Source: Miscanthus floridulus (taxonomy: Eukaryota; Streptophyta; Magnoliopsida; Poales; Poaceae). From it: 64,000 nt of DNA. The notes below the pieces were generated by a model. The model did no database searches. It was not told where the DNA came from and saw nothing but the letters and a program-made list of their open reading frames with translations. Location of the stretch: NCBI RefSeq assembly GCF_019320115.1, contig NC_089589.1, positions 21,600,580-21,664,579 of the forward strand, in the 5' to 3' direction. Of this stretch, positions 45,456 through 56,105 are shown piece by piece; position 1 is the first letter of the stretch, and every line of letters starts with the position of its first letter. The position numbers were made by a program, and so were the translations under genes.

Positions 45456-46250
45456 TTGGACCGGGATGATCTTCCAGTGGCAAGGTCTGTACGCCCTAGT
45501 CGGGTAGCTGCTGCTAACGGAATGAAGATGGTGAACACAAGCATACTTGCGCAGTCCACTCAAGGGGCTGCTGCAACTGCAATTGAAGCAGGAGCTCCCG
45601 AGCACCACTTTATGAGGGCGATACAGATTAGCCAGCAGCACAACATTGTGATGCCAGGATCAGCAAACCACAGTCATGGTGCAGCTAGCACGGATACAGA
45701 TAGTCTGGTCTGGGCAATACGGCCCTGTGACGTACTGCAACTACAGCTTTGAGTGTAATATCTGTCTTGACACGGCTAAACAGCCCGTGGTTACACCTTG
45801 CGTGCACCTCTTCTGGTGGCCATGCTTGCACCAGTGGCTCCATGCACCGTCACCCTTCTATGAGTGCCCTGTCTGCAAGGGAGAAGTGCTGGAAGCGAAT
45901 GTCACTCCGATATATGAAACAGGCGGTGAAGAAGTATATTCCACCGGCAACCCTGACTTGCCACCCCAGGCCGCGAGCAAACAGAAGGGACAGCCTGAGC
46001 CAACAGCTGCAAATGGCAGACACAAGAGGAATTGCAACAGTGGTGAGGGAGTTGATACAAAACCAGGGTGTAGTGAGAGGCCTCCCAATCCCGGCATTGT
46101 GACAGCCTGCATTGTGAAACGACAGCAGCAAAAAGTAGGTTCTAAGGTTGTTGGAGAGAGTGTAAAGCAGCAGCAGCAGCAGCAGCCCGAATGCCCTAAA
46201 AATGCTTCTGGTGCTGCTCTAGAGAAGCAACCAAACAAGCAGGATGTGTC
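45456..46250 (+). pseudogene. RMA-like RING E3 ligase gene, copy iv (zinc ligand Cys to Trp)
   Basis: 45456-45752 reads DRDDLPVARSVRPSR, STQGAAATAIEAGAP and [20 protein letters not shown] deletion shifts frame into 45676-46410, which carries the RING: C27 and C30 (FECNICLDTAKQ), C42 and H44 (PCVHLF), C50, then C64 and C67 (ECPVCKGEV). The fifth ligand is Trp47 (tgg, 45814-45816) where copies ii and iii have tgc. The linker that follows is Gln/Lys-rich. RMA proteins are ER-anchored ubiquitin ligases with a C-terminal membrane segment; none is present, because the frame runs into the MAFL exon out of frame at 46251. Likely inactive. Confidence 0.72.
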
Positions 46251-46358
46251 ATGGCTTTCGTTGCAAACCAACTTCACCAAGTTGCTGCCGTCGATGACGC
46301 TGCAGCAGGCAACCCTGTCTCAGTCCTCGCTGTCCCTGGCGCTAGCGTTGATGACATC
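46251..46358 (+). pseudogene. MAFVANQLHQ first-exon copy before the second solo LTR
   Basis: The Met at 46251 reads MAFVANQLHQVAAVDDAAAG and NPVSVLAVPGASVDD to the insertion point acatc (46354-46358). It has no leader of its own: it abuts the RING gene directly (gcaggatgtgtc|atggc). Confidence 0.5.
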
Positions 46359-47493
46359 TGTCATGAGGTCGAAACCGCGGCAAGCATTGCTGTTCGTGGT
46401 AGTGTTATAGTGCGTGTCTCCGGTGGCTTGGGTGGACTCTAGAACACAAGAATCACAGAGGGGATGCAACGGTTTATCCTAGTTCGGGCAATCGATGCCC
46501 TACGTCTAGCAGTTGACGATACTTATACTTAAGAGCACCCAAAATCTGTAAGGGAGAAATGGTAAGATTTTGTAGGGGATCGCTCGGTGCTAAAACTAGG
46601 TTTGCCTCACCGCCGGTGGAGCCTTCCCCTCATCGGAGAGGAGGAAGATGACAGGTGTGGTGGAGGAGCTCTTAGTGCCCCTCTCTGGGTTGCTCCGCTC
46701 TCGGTGCAGATCTTGAGCGAAACGAGGAGGACTCGATTGATTTGTTTGGAATCATCCTTCCCCTCTTAGGATCCGACCTTCCCCTTGTATCTCGAGGTAG
46801 ATCGGGTACATAGCGGTTTGGGGGGGATGAGCCTATGGTCTACATGCACCGAAGTTCAGGAGGGTCTTGCAGCGGCGTCGTGTGGACGGTGGCGATGTCG
46901 TGGAGCCAAAGAAGCTCTGGGTGTCGTTCGGCTGCTCTGTTCTGACGCGCTGAGTGTCAGGTTGTGTCGGCTTGGACCGGTCTCCACTAGGTGCACCTTC
47001 TGGAGGCTTCTTGGTGGTGAAGGATGCCGGCTTGAGGGCCTAACGGGTGGGCCCAGAAGCCCTCAAGCCCCTGAAGCCAACAGAGGAGTTTGTCTTCTTG
47101 CGTCACGCCCCATGCGTGACCCTGTTGGAGGAGTGGTTCACAAAGCCATGCCTACGGGGCAGCACCGGGGAGCCCCCCGAGCCTCGGAAGCTCAGGGCGC
47201 ACCTTCTCGTCCATGGGCATTGGCTGGTGCCGAAGGCCAGGAAGGAGCCAAGGATCGGCCCTCGGTTTCGCCGATAGGGAGCCTAAGGCTCGGGAGAGCC
47301 CTCGAGCCCCAAGCAGAGGTGGCGGGCGTGCCCAAGCTCGGCCTGCATCCTTGGCCTATGGGTACATGCGAGCATACCTGATGGGTATTGGCCCCGAGCC
47401 TCCGGGCGATCCTAGAGTGGTTGGTTGGGGGGTCTCTCAGTTGCGAACCTTTGATCCCGAGGCTTAACATACCCCTATGTTAGGATCTCGTCA
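46359..47493 (-). mobile_element. Solo LTR (about 1.1 kb), copy 2
   Basis: Plus-strand ends tgtcatgagg...gatctcgtca (TG..CA) and flanks acatc / acgtc. It has the same insertion site and homologous sequence as 25975-27071, so one insertion predates the duplication of this region. Confidence 0.65.
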
Positions 47494-47760
47494 ACGTCCA
47501 TGGCGGGTCTCCACGAGTCTCCTAGACACCTCCTTCGTACATGTGATTTCTGGTTCAATCTCTACGTTTCTCTCGATTTTATGAGACGAATTTCTGTTTC
47601 TGCACGATGCCACATCAGGTTGGAGCCAGAGCAGAGGATCTGGGCGAATCTAGTATAGGAAACTATCATGGGAGATCGGTGAGAAGCTGCTCACCATCGA
47701 TGCGACGGAGTACATCTGCTTCGGAGCGGTCTACAAGCCGTGGAGAAGCTCGACCGCGCA
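47494..47760 (+). pseudogene. F-box gene fragment, copy v
   Basis: Exon end, ~110-base intron and acceptor (catcag|gttggag), then an F-box with EKLLTIDATEYICF and RAVYKPW, broken at 47670-47690 by a one-base insertion (atcatggga). It is cut at ~47758, where plant mobile domain sequence starts. Confidence 0.6.
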
Positions 47761-48990
47761 GTGTTCACACAATGAGAGTGCATATATTACACATCATCAC
47801 TATTCCCCGTCAGTTCCTACGGGTGTACTGAGTCCGTAGACGCCTCAGCCTTAGCTTCTTTCGTCTGTCGGCATTGCGTTGGGAGTGTACACCATGTCTG
47901 TGTGGTCGCGCTGTCGAGTATGGAGACAGTTTTGTCGGGTTTTTCCTGGGCCCTACAATCAAATAAATGTAAAATGTAAAGCATAGCGGTACCACGGTTA
48001 GCACCGAGAGGGTTACTTTAGTTTGAATAGTACCAACTCTGTGTCTCCTTGTGATTGAGTGAGACTTTGTGGTGTGCACCGTATATGGGACAATGTATGT
48101 GGGACAACGTATATGGAACAACCCAATCTCGTGCTGACTCCACGATGTGTCTGATCCTTAATCCTCTGAGCTGGAGCATTCCTGCTAAAAGTTGGCCATG
48201 TAGCTCCATATAGGGTCTAACTATGGCTGCAACCCTCGCCTAGTCATGTCATCGTAGACATCTACAATGTCATCACCACAATCGGAGGAATCCTCGACTT
48301 TCTTGTCCGTGTATGGTGGCTGGATGTAGATCCTCATAGAGTTGTGCAGCGGCCAAACAAGGCATTGATAAACCAATTTGATTGTGTGCTGCCCCATCTC
48401 CTTGTTCCCTATGCTTCCTGTCTTCCTAAAGCTGAAGACGAGTGGGGGTCACGCGCCAATGCTTCTTAGCGTAGAGCCTCCTCCGATCATACCTACATGG
48501 CATCAAACAATGACACTTATTAACAAGTGTTGTAATTCAACAAACAAAGATGTTTTTAACAAACAAATATGTAATTTCACACACTTATGCTAAGCTTGGC
48601 TAGTTGAAAACTTAATAGGAGGATACGATTTGCTGCTTATTGCCAAATTGCATATGCACTCTACATGGCAGGTGTGCCTCAACAATGTGGAAGATGACCA
48701 CTTGCACGTAGCACCTCCAGAGCCTGTTGCCACGTTCGTTCATGTCACTCAAGCTGTATTCCTCCAACACATCCTGTGCTGAATGCCCCCACATAACCTA
48801 TATATATTCAGAATTTAGTTCATTTGCATTTAATGAACAAAACTCAATGCCACATGAGATGTTCTGACCTGGTGCTGCATGATCACATCTAGGAGATCGA
48901 TGTAAAACCTGTAGCGCATGTCTAGGTTCCCCAACCAACTTGGTGCCCTTCCACATATACAGGCGTAAAGGTGTTAGTGTCTTGGTGCAG
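47761..48990 (-). pseudogene. Plant mobile domain (PMD) gene fragment
   Basis: Minus strand: 48945-48880 reads PSWLGNLDMRYRFYIDLLDV followed by IMQHQ. 48794-48630 reads MWGHSAQDVLEEYSLSDMNE, LWRCYVQVVIFHIVEAHLPC and RVHMQFGN. 48160-48110 reads RHIVESARDWVVP. ~48330-48225 reads YTDKKVEDSSDCGDDIVDVY. These are characteristic of the C-terminal half of plant mobile domain proteins, often carried by or derived from transposons. Intron-like gaps and frame breaks are present, and the N-terminal half is missing. Its upstream end continues into the duplicated block at 48919. Confidence 0.65.
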
Positions 48991-49392
48991 CCAATGCTGC
49001 AAAATAGGAGTTTATGTAGTGCCCATTTTTTATGTCGTCCCAGTTTCAAAATATAGGGCCTGTTTGGTAGAGATTCACCACTGGAAAAAGTGAATCTAGA
49101 TCTGGGATTCACCATGGATCAGCTCGACCGCGGATCTACTAGGAGAACTGTTTGGCTACACAGCAACTCCAGATCCACGAAACTTTGGTTTTCGTGGGAA
49201 TATAGGTTAAATGAAGACTAGTCCTCCATATTCAGCTGCAGCCACACCTGTGTAACATGCTTTCATCTGAGGAGAAGGTCATTCAAATTTGAACATTGGA
49301 GTTTGGACTCCAAACAACGGCATGGTGACAACTACTGTCTACAGTCCACAGCCTAAAGACCAAAGAACCTCTCCTGGCACACCAACAGAAAG
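48919..49392 (+). repeat. Duplicated block, start of second copy
   Basis: Matches 34088-34562 closely. It ends with the LINE target site accaacagaaag (49381-49392). Confidence 0.8.
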
Positions 49393-51254
49393 GCAAGGTG
49401 ACCCAATATCTCCAATACTATTTAATATAGTGGCAGACATGTTGGCTATACTAATTGCTAGGGCCAAGGAAGCAGGCCAAATAGAAGGGGTCATTCCTCA
49501 TCTTGTCCAAGATGGTTTGTCTATTCTACAATATGCGGATGACACAGTAATCTTTATGAGCCATGATGTTGAGAAGGCGGTAAACATGAAATTGATACTA
49601 AGCACGTTTGAGCAACTTTCGGGGCTCAAAATTAATTTTCATAGAAGTGAAATATTTTGTTTTGGTAAAGCAAAAGAGCATGAGGTTTTCTATTCGCAGT
49701 TGTTTGGGTGTGGGGTGGGTAAGTTTCCCTTTCGGTACCTCGGTTTACCTATGCACTAGGAAACTGAGTAATAAAGATTGGACAGTCAATAGAGAACAGA
49801 ATTGAAAACAAGCTTAGCGGATGGAAAGGTAAGATGCTTTCATTAGGAGGTCGCTTGGTCTTAATAAACTCGGTGCTCTCTAGCTTATCGATGTTTATGA
49901 TGTCTTTATTTGAACTCCCAAAAGGAGTATTAGAAAAGATCGACTGCTTTAGATCAAGATTCTACTGGCAAAGCGACCATCACAAGCGAAAATATAGACT
50001 GGCCAAATGGGAAATTATGTGCCAACCAAAAATACAGGGTGGTTTAGGCATACATAATTTGGATTTACAAAACAAATGCCTGATGAGTAAATGGCTCTTC
50101 AAGCTGTTAAATGAGGATGGCATGTGGCAAGAATTATTGAGAAATAAATATATAAAAGATAAAACTATAGGGAGCTGTACCAAAAGGCCCACTGACTCTC
50201 ACTTCTAGAAAGGACTGATGAATGTAAAAGATAGTTTCATGACTTTTGGTTCATTCAAAGTAAAAGATGGGTCACAAACTCGTTTTTGGATGGACACCTG
50301 GTTGAGAAACCAACCATTAAAAGATAAATTTCCATCATTGTTCAATATTGTGAGAAGAAAGCAGGATTCTGTGGCAACTGTACTTGCATCAATCCCGCTG
50401 AACATTTCCTTTCGCCGGAATTTAGGGGGTAGAAATCTAAGGGATTGGCATAGAATTGTTGCCTCGTTACAAGATGTGAACTTACAGGGGAAAGGGATGT
50501 GTTTGTTTGGGCAATACATTCATCTGGTACATTTTCTGTTAAATCTATGTATGCTGCACTAGTTAACAATAGGGTCAGAGTGTCATAGGATTTATGGCAG
50601 ATCAAAATTCCTTCAAGAATAAAAATATTCTTGTGGTATTTAAAAAGAGTTGTGATCTTAACCAAGGACAATCTTGCACGACGAAGCTGGAATGGTGATA
50701 CGAAATGTTGCTTCTGTCACCATCCAGAAACTATGCAACACCTTTTTTCCAATGTTATTATGCTAAGTTCTTGTGGCGTGCTGTACACTTGATGTTTGGG
50801 TTATCACCCCCCCTCAGTATACATGATTTATTTGTTAATTGGTCTAAGGCAGGCGGTAACATACATAATTCTTTGTTATTAACTGCAGCGTCAGCTTTAT
50901 GTTGGACAATCTGGTTAACAAGAAATGAAGTAGTTTTTGACAAATGCAGACCGAAAACTTTTTTGCAGGTGCTATTCAGGGGAACCCATTGGCTACGGCA
51001 ATGGGCACGGCTGCAGCGGTGTAATGATCTACGGGATCAGCTGATTCTTATTGGGCAGCATCTGGTGACATCAGCATTGCACTTCTTTAATTCCAATGGA
51101 TGGTTATCGACTAGGTTTATTGGTCTTCATTAGTCAGAACTTTACTTCCCTGCTTTGTTGTCCTAGTTTCTACTTGTAAGCTTGTGATCCCTATGGGTTG
51201 TGTGCTGATCGCTGTACCGAAGAAGCCGGATATAAACTATCCTTTATCTAAAAA
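49393..51254 (+). mobile_element. 5'-truncated LINE (L1-type non-LTR retrotransposon)
   Basis: Flanked by a 12-bp duplication, accaacagaaag (49381-49392 and 51255-51266). The 3' end is a short A-rich tail (tatctaaaaa). Coding strand plus. It starts within RT (QGDPISPILFNIVADMLA), has the catalytic YADDTVIF box at ~49530, then FRYLGLPMH, SGWKGKMLSLGGRLVLIN, and further C-terminal residues with an RVT zinc finger-like region (50640-50790). The 5' truncation and direct repeats are typical of target-primed reverse transcription. Confidence 0.92.
49394..51133 (+). pseudogene. LINE reverse transcriptase ORF (C-terminal part, broken)
   Basis: 49394-49759 is open through YADD and LGLPMH. A small deletion shifts the frame at ~49755. 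49834-50205 continues, and a tag at 50206-50208 replaces the expected Trp codon (HFWKGL), after which the same frame continues with DGSQTRFWMDTWLRNQPL. Further frame breaks occur near 50540 and 50640. The last part (50705-51133) has WTIWLTRNEVVFDKC, typical of plant LINE C-termini. Confidence 0.85.
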
Positions 51255-51666
51255 ACCAACAGAAAGTTGTGGCTTGTGCAGCAAACACTATCTAACCAGA
51301 ATTAGTTGGTTCAAATAGATAGATAGATAGACATATTTTTATTTTCACAACCAAATAATGCAGGAAGAGCAATTTGTGAAGCCTAAATCTGACTGCATTA
51401 TTCTGATGCCTATATGGTCCAAGGACTCCATGCTACGACATGCAGGAACTTCAAAAATCAGTGATTATCAACCAGATACCACAGGTAACTGAAGGAAGTA
51501 CTCTGTATCTTGGAAGAATCTAGTTGCTCTCATGGCATACGTCATCCAGTTCCTGCAATGACTACTGTCAGACAGAGGATTGTAGGGGCACTCAAGATAA
51601 TAATTTACATAAGATGATGTTTCTTTCCTGGCATTTGTTTGCGTAGAAGTATGGCATATTTCAGTT

Positions 51667-52105
51667 CACTAGTAGAACACATGGACTTTAGTCCCGGTTG
51701 GTAACAAACTTTAGTTCCTGGTTTCCCAACAGGGACTACGAATCCGGGAATAAAGGCATGACACTTTAGTCCTGGTTGCTTTGAACCCGGACTAAAGGTC
51801 CTCTGAGAAAAAAAATAATGCCTCCCACCTATGTGCCTTGCATGACATTCGAACCCAAGACCTCGTGCGTACCTTTCCAAGCCACCTACACAACACATGT
51901 GACTTTGGATGGGGCGCTTTCCTTTTGAACTAACCCGTCGGAGTACTTTTAGTCCGGGTTGATAACACCAACCGGGACTAAAAGGACCTTTAGTCCGGGT
52001 TGATAACACCAACCGGTACTAAAGGGTGTACTTTTAGTCCAGGGTTGGTGTTATGAACGGAGACAAAAGGGTCAAGGCTCTTTAGTCCGGGTTGGTTACC
52101 AAACA
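51667..52105. mobile_element. CACTA-derived fragment with 'tagtcccggttgg' repeats, copy 2
   Basis: Starts cactagtag; near-identical to 34965-35397 including the central box B-like segment (~51845-51905, minus strand). Only one CACTA terminus is seen. Confidence 0.65.
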
Positions 52106-52217
52106 GTTATTAAGTTACTTACTTGGACCTCACCACGTCAGCAGCGTCTAGGGGCCTGATACCCACTGCCTGCTCCACCATGTTCTTTCAACGGTCGTGG
52201 TCCAAGATCCTCGTGAC
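52106..52217 (+). repeat. R1 copy d, left piece
   Basis: ttacttggacctcaccacgt... to gatcctcgtgac, continuing after the CACTA at 60692 (gaccgtggccccctcc). The gac at 52215-52217 is the target duplication. Confidence 0.85.
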
Positions 52218-52745
52218 CACTACAAGATTTTCGGTCTACTGCAACGCCGAAGAATTGCAACGTAGAAAATTTGGTTGCCAGAGATTGTTGTATTACAACC
52301 ATTCTAAAAAATGGTAGTGATACATGCCTTTAATACAACGGTTTTCAAGATGTTGCAAAGCTCTGTTGCATTTGGTGGACGATATTGCAATGGTGAAAAA
52401 TGGTTGCAGTAGACTTGATTTTGGTTGCAATTGTGTGGTAGTACTGCAACTACATTTACGTTAGTTGCATTTGGTTTTGACTATTGCTACGGTTTTTTTG
52501 TGTTGCATAAAATTTGACAAGCGTTGCAAATGCTAGATACTTAATGCAACGAGAACTCTTGGAGGTGAAGCAAAAGTGGGGGTCAATTGCAACCTTTTTT
52601 GGCAGTTGCAATATACTTTGATATTGTTGCAAGTGCTAAATTTTATTGCAACGAAATCTATGGGGTCGAAGCGAAAATTGTGTTCAAGTGCAACGCTTAT
52701 TTTTGGTTGCAATATACTTTGATAATTGCAACGAATTTAAAACTT
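52218..52745. repeat. Left terminal inverted repeat and subterminal array of CACTA 2
   Basis: 31-bp TIR at 52218-52248, followed by many ttgcaac / gttgca units in both orientations up to ~52735. Confidence 0.9.
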
Positions 52746-52799
52746 AAAAAAAGTATGGAAAGAAAAGAATTGGGGACGCATATATTAAAATTAAAAAGT

Positions 52800-52870
52800 G
52801 CTCCCCACAGGATTCGAACCATGGAGCTCTGGTTCAGATAAAACCTTCTCCACCACTGCGCTATGTAGGT
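52800..52870 (-). other. tRNA-like segment (pol III box A and box B)
   Basis: The minus strand contains TAGCGCAGTGG (box A-like) and, starting 43 bases further on, GGTTCGAATCC, an exact box B. The spacing is that of a tRNA gene. Between them GGTT-TTATCTG-AACC can form an anticodon-like stem with a 7-base loop. Acceptor and T stems are poor, so this is not a functional tRNA. It is more likely a tRNA-derived (SINE-like) relic inside the CACTA element. Confidence 0.5.
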
Positions 52871-53128
52871 GTGTTCGTTGTAACTCAGGTTTTAATTTAT
52901 TTGATATGATTGAAGACCTTATGAGTTATAAAACGTCCCAACCCTGGCCCCATCTCGGCATCTCCGTCCTTATGCCTGGTGTCTGAAACTTTCTGTTAAG
53001 TAGTAGTTGCTGTTAAGTACTTGATGTTAAGTATGCGTGGATGTTAATTAGTACTTGAAGTTGTACCGGGGTGGTTGGTCACTTTGTTAGCGATAGTAAA
53101 TGCCTGACCGTGCACCATCGGTCACATG

Positions 53129-54390
53129 CACTACGCCAGATTCTTACAGCAGTAACGAGGGCATTTTTACTGTAGGGGCGGTTGGGGGTTGGGGGCGCCC
53201 CCACAGTGGGCGTCCTCGGGCCCCAGCCGCCCAGCCGCCCCTACAGATGGCACTGTAGGGGCGGTTAGTAAGCTGAGCCGCCCCTACAGTTGGGGCTGAT
53301 CTGTAGGGGCAGCTCAATCACCAGCCGCCCCTGTAGTGCCCACTTGTCTTTTTTCAAATTTTAAAATTTGAAAGGTTCAAATTTAGTCAAATGATAAGAT
53401 AACCAAAATAAATTCAATACACCGATCGACCACCGTCTGTATCCAAGCAGCAGGAACGGATTCTGCGCATCGCCTCAAGAACGGATTGCACGCCAAATCA
53501 GACACATCCGTTCGATAGCTAGCAAAGTCAGATGTCTGATTCTGCGCGTCGCGTCAAGAGGAACTCAAATTGGAGCAGCTAGCGCTCCAGTCCTTCATGC
53601 CCCAACCAGCTGCCTACTTTTAATTTAAGGTGCATGCGTGCATTTTCCAAATAATAAATCAATCCTTGGGATGCTAAGCTGTATGAAAAATAATGATAAA
53701 AATCCATAATATATATATGTTTTCTAATAAGTTATGATGTTCATTGTCACCCTACAAAATTTTTAGTTTCAAACTCCACATGTGCGTGGATATAAAAACA
53801 AAAAAGACTTGCTCGCGCGACGACCTTGCCGGCTAGCCTTGGTGTCCACATCACGCGATTGACCATGAATTAAATAATAGCCTTGCCGGCCACACGCAGT
53901 GGGCAGGCACACCACCAAGCCAATTTAGAGAGAGGATAAAGCCTAGTTGGTCCATAATTGGACAATATTTACCAAATAAGACGAAAGTGGTACTATTCAT
54001 CAGATTGAAAAAACTTTCAATCTAAACATGGCCCAAGGAATTGAATTTTGCCTACGTACGTACGTGGCTCCTACTTACTACTACATCTATCGTGTGAAGT
54101 GGCGTGTGCCAGCTTGTTCGCTTGTTCAAAATAATATATTATCCAAAATAAAAAGTCCATTTATCATTCACTACGCCAGATTCTTACTGTAGGAACGGGG
54201 CAATTTTACTGTAGGGGCGGCTGGGGTTGGGGGCGCCCCTACAGTGGGCATCCTCGGGCCCCAGCAGCCCAGCCGCCCCTACAGATGGCACTGTAGGGGC
54301 GGCTGGTAACCTGAGCCGCCCCTACAGTTGGGGTTGATCTGTAGGGGCGGCTCAATCACCAGCCGCCCCTGCAGTGCCCATTTGTCTTTT
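53129..54390. repeat. Nested CACTA-type ends with 'ctgtaggggcggct' repeats (two copies)
   Basis: cactacgccagattcttac starts at 53129 and again at 54169. Each is followed by ~210 bases with inverted ctgtaggggcggct / agccgcccctacag units. No matching right end (ctggcgtagtg) is visible. They are remnants of a third CACTA family inserted in CACTA 2. 53400-54165 between them is AT-rich with no gene seen. Confidence 0.75.
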
Positions 54391-54439
54391 TTAAAATTTC
54401 AAAAATTGAAATGTTCAAATTTAATCAAATGATAAGATG

Positions 54440-55045
54440 ACCAAAATAAAAGTTATAGATATTGATGAGTTGAACAACTTTTGTATTCATCACTTTTACA
54501 TCTGAAATCATTTAGGGTTTTAAAATTTGGTTTGAATTTGTCAAATTTCAAATTTCAAAATTTAAAATATGTAAAACATTGTTACATCTAAGTTTGATCA
54601 AACTTAAATGCTGAAGCATGATTTTAGAAATTTTTAGGAAAAAAAACCATCACATTTGGAGTTAGTATGAGGGAGAACAACTAGGTACAAAATTTACCCA
54701 CAGATTAAAAAGAGAAATCACACTATTCTATATGATCCTTACATGATCATAGTGAACAATGTGATTTCTTTTTTTAATCTGTGGATCAACTTTGTAACTA
54801 GTTTTTCTTCCTCATATTAACTCCAAATCTGATGATTTTTTTTTCTAAAATTTTCTAAAATCATTCTCTATCAATTTATTTTGTTGGTTTTGTCAATATA
54901 TACATATGAAAAGTTTGAGCAATTTAAATTTTGAATTTAAAAAAAATGCAACTTCAGACAAGATTTTGGTACCCTAAATGATTTCAGCTGAAAAAGTGAT
55001 AAATACCAAAGTTGAATAACTCATCAAGATCTACAACTTTTGTAT
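54440..55045. repeat. Long imperfect hairpin 1
   Basis: Inverted repeat with arms of ~290 bases centred near 54741. For example cacagattaaaaagagaaat (from 54699) pairs with the right arm ending at 54783, and gatgagttgaacaactttt (from ~54460) pairs with ...ttgaataactcatc (to ~55030). AT-rich, non-coding. If transcribed it would form a long foldback RNA. Confidence 0.85.
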
Positions 55046-55159
55046 TGGTCATTTCTTCATATGACAAAGTGGTAATGACATTGTTCACAAATGTGACACA
55101 TCTCTTATAATGTTTTATAAACTATATGAGACTTGTGTAAGATTAGTGAACAATGTGTG

Positions 55160-55500
55160 CTAAGAATTTATCAAATGAAAAAATGATCAAAATAAAAGTT
55201 GTATATATTCATGATTTGAACAACTTTGGTATTCATCACTTTTTATGTTGAAATCAATTTGGGTCTCAAATTTTGGTTCGAACTTGTCATTTTTCAAAAT
55301 TTCAAATTTGAAAGGTTCAAATTTTGTCAAATGACAAGATGACTAAAATAAAAGTTGTAGATATTAATGAGTTGAACAACTTTGGTATTCATCACTTTTT
55401 ATGTTAAAATCATTTTGTGTCTCAAATTTTGGTTCGAACTTGTCATTTTTTAACATTTCAAATTGAAAGGTTCAAATTTTGTCAAATGACAAGATGACCA
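55160..55500. repeat. Extra tandem copies of the hairpin left arm
   Basis: A ~160-bp unit (aaaataaaagttgtagatat... to ...caaatttgaaaggttcaaa) is repeated at about 55180, 55345 and 55500. The last one leads into hairpin 2. Confidence 0.75.
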
Positions 55501-56105
55501 AAATAAAAGTTGTAGATCTTGATGAGTGGAACAACTTTTGTATTTATCACTTTTACATATGAAATCATTTAGGGTTTTAAAATTTGGTTTGAACTTGTCA
55601 ACTTTCAAATTTCAAATTTAAAAATGTGTAAAACATTGTCACATCTAAGTTTGATCAAACTTAAATGCTGAAGCATGATTTTACAAATTTTTAGGAAAAA
55701 AATCATCACATTTTGAGTTAGTATGAGTGAGAACAACTAGTTACAAAGTTTACCCACAGATTAAAAAGAGAAATCACACTGTTCTAGATGATCCTTACAT
55801 GATCATAGTGAACAGTGTGATTTATTTTTTTAATCTGTGGGTCAACTTTGTAACTAGTTTTTCTTCCTCATACTAACTCCAAATCTGATAATTTTTTTTC
55901 CTAAAATTTTCTAAAATCATTCTCTATCAATTTATTTTGTTGGTTTTGTCAATATATACATATGAAAAGTTTGAGCAATTTAAATTTTGAATTTTAAAAA
56001 AAAATACAACTTCAGACAAGATTTTGGTACCCCAAATGATTTCAGCTAAAAAAGTGATAAATACCAAAGTTGAATAACTCATCAAGATCTACAACTTTTA
56101 TATTG
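55500..56105. repeat. Long imperfect hairpin 2
   Basis: Second copy of hairpin 1 in direct orientation, ~1.06 kb further, centred near 55800 (left cacagattaaaaagagaaat, right ttaatctgtgg at 55831-55840). Arms diverge slightly from copy 1. Confidence 0.85.

Noticed and set aside
52800..52870. Functional tRNA gene
   Set aside because: Box A and box B are good, but acceptor and T stems do not pair; kept only as a tRNA-like relic.
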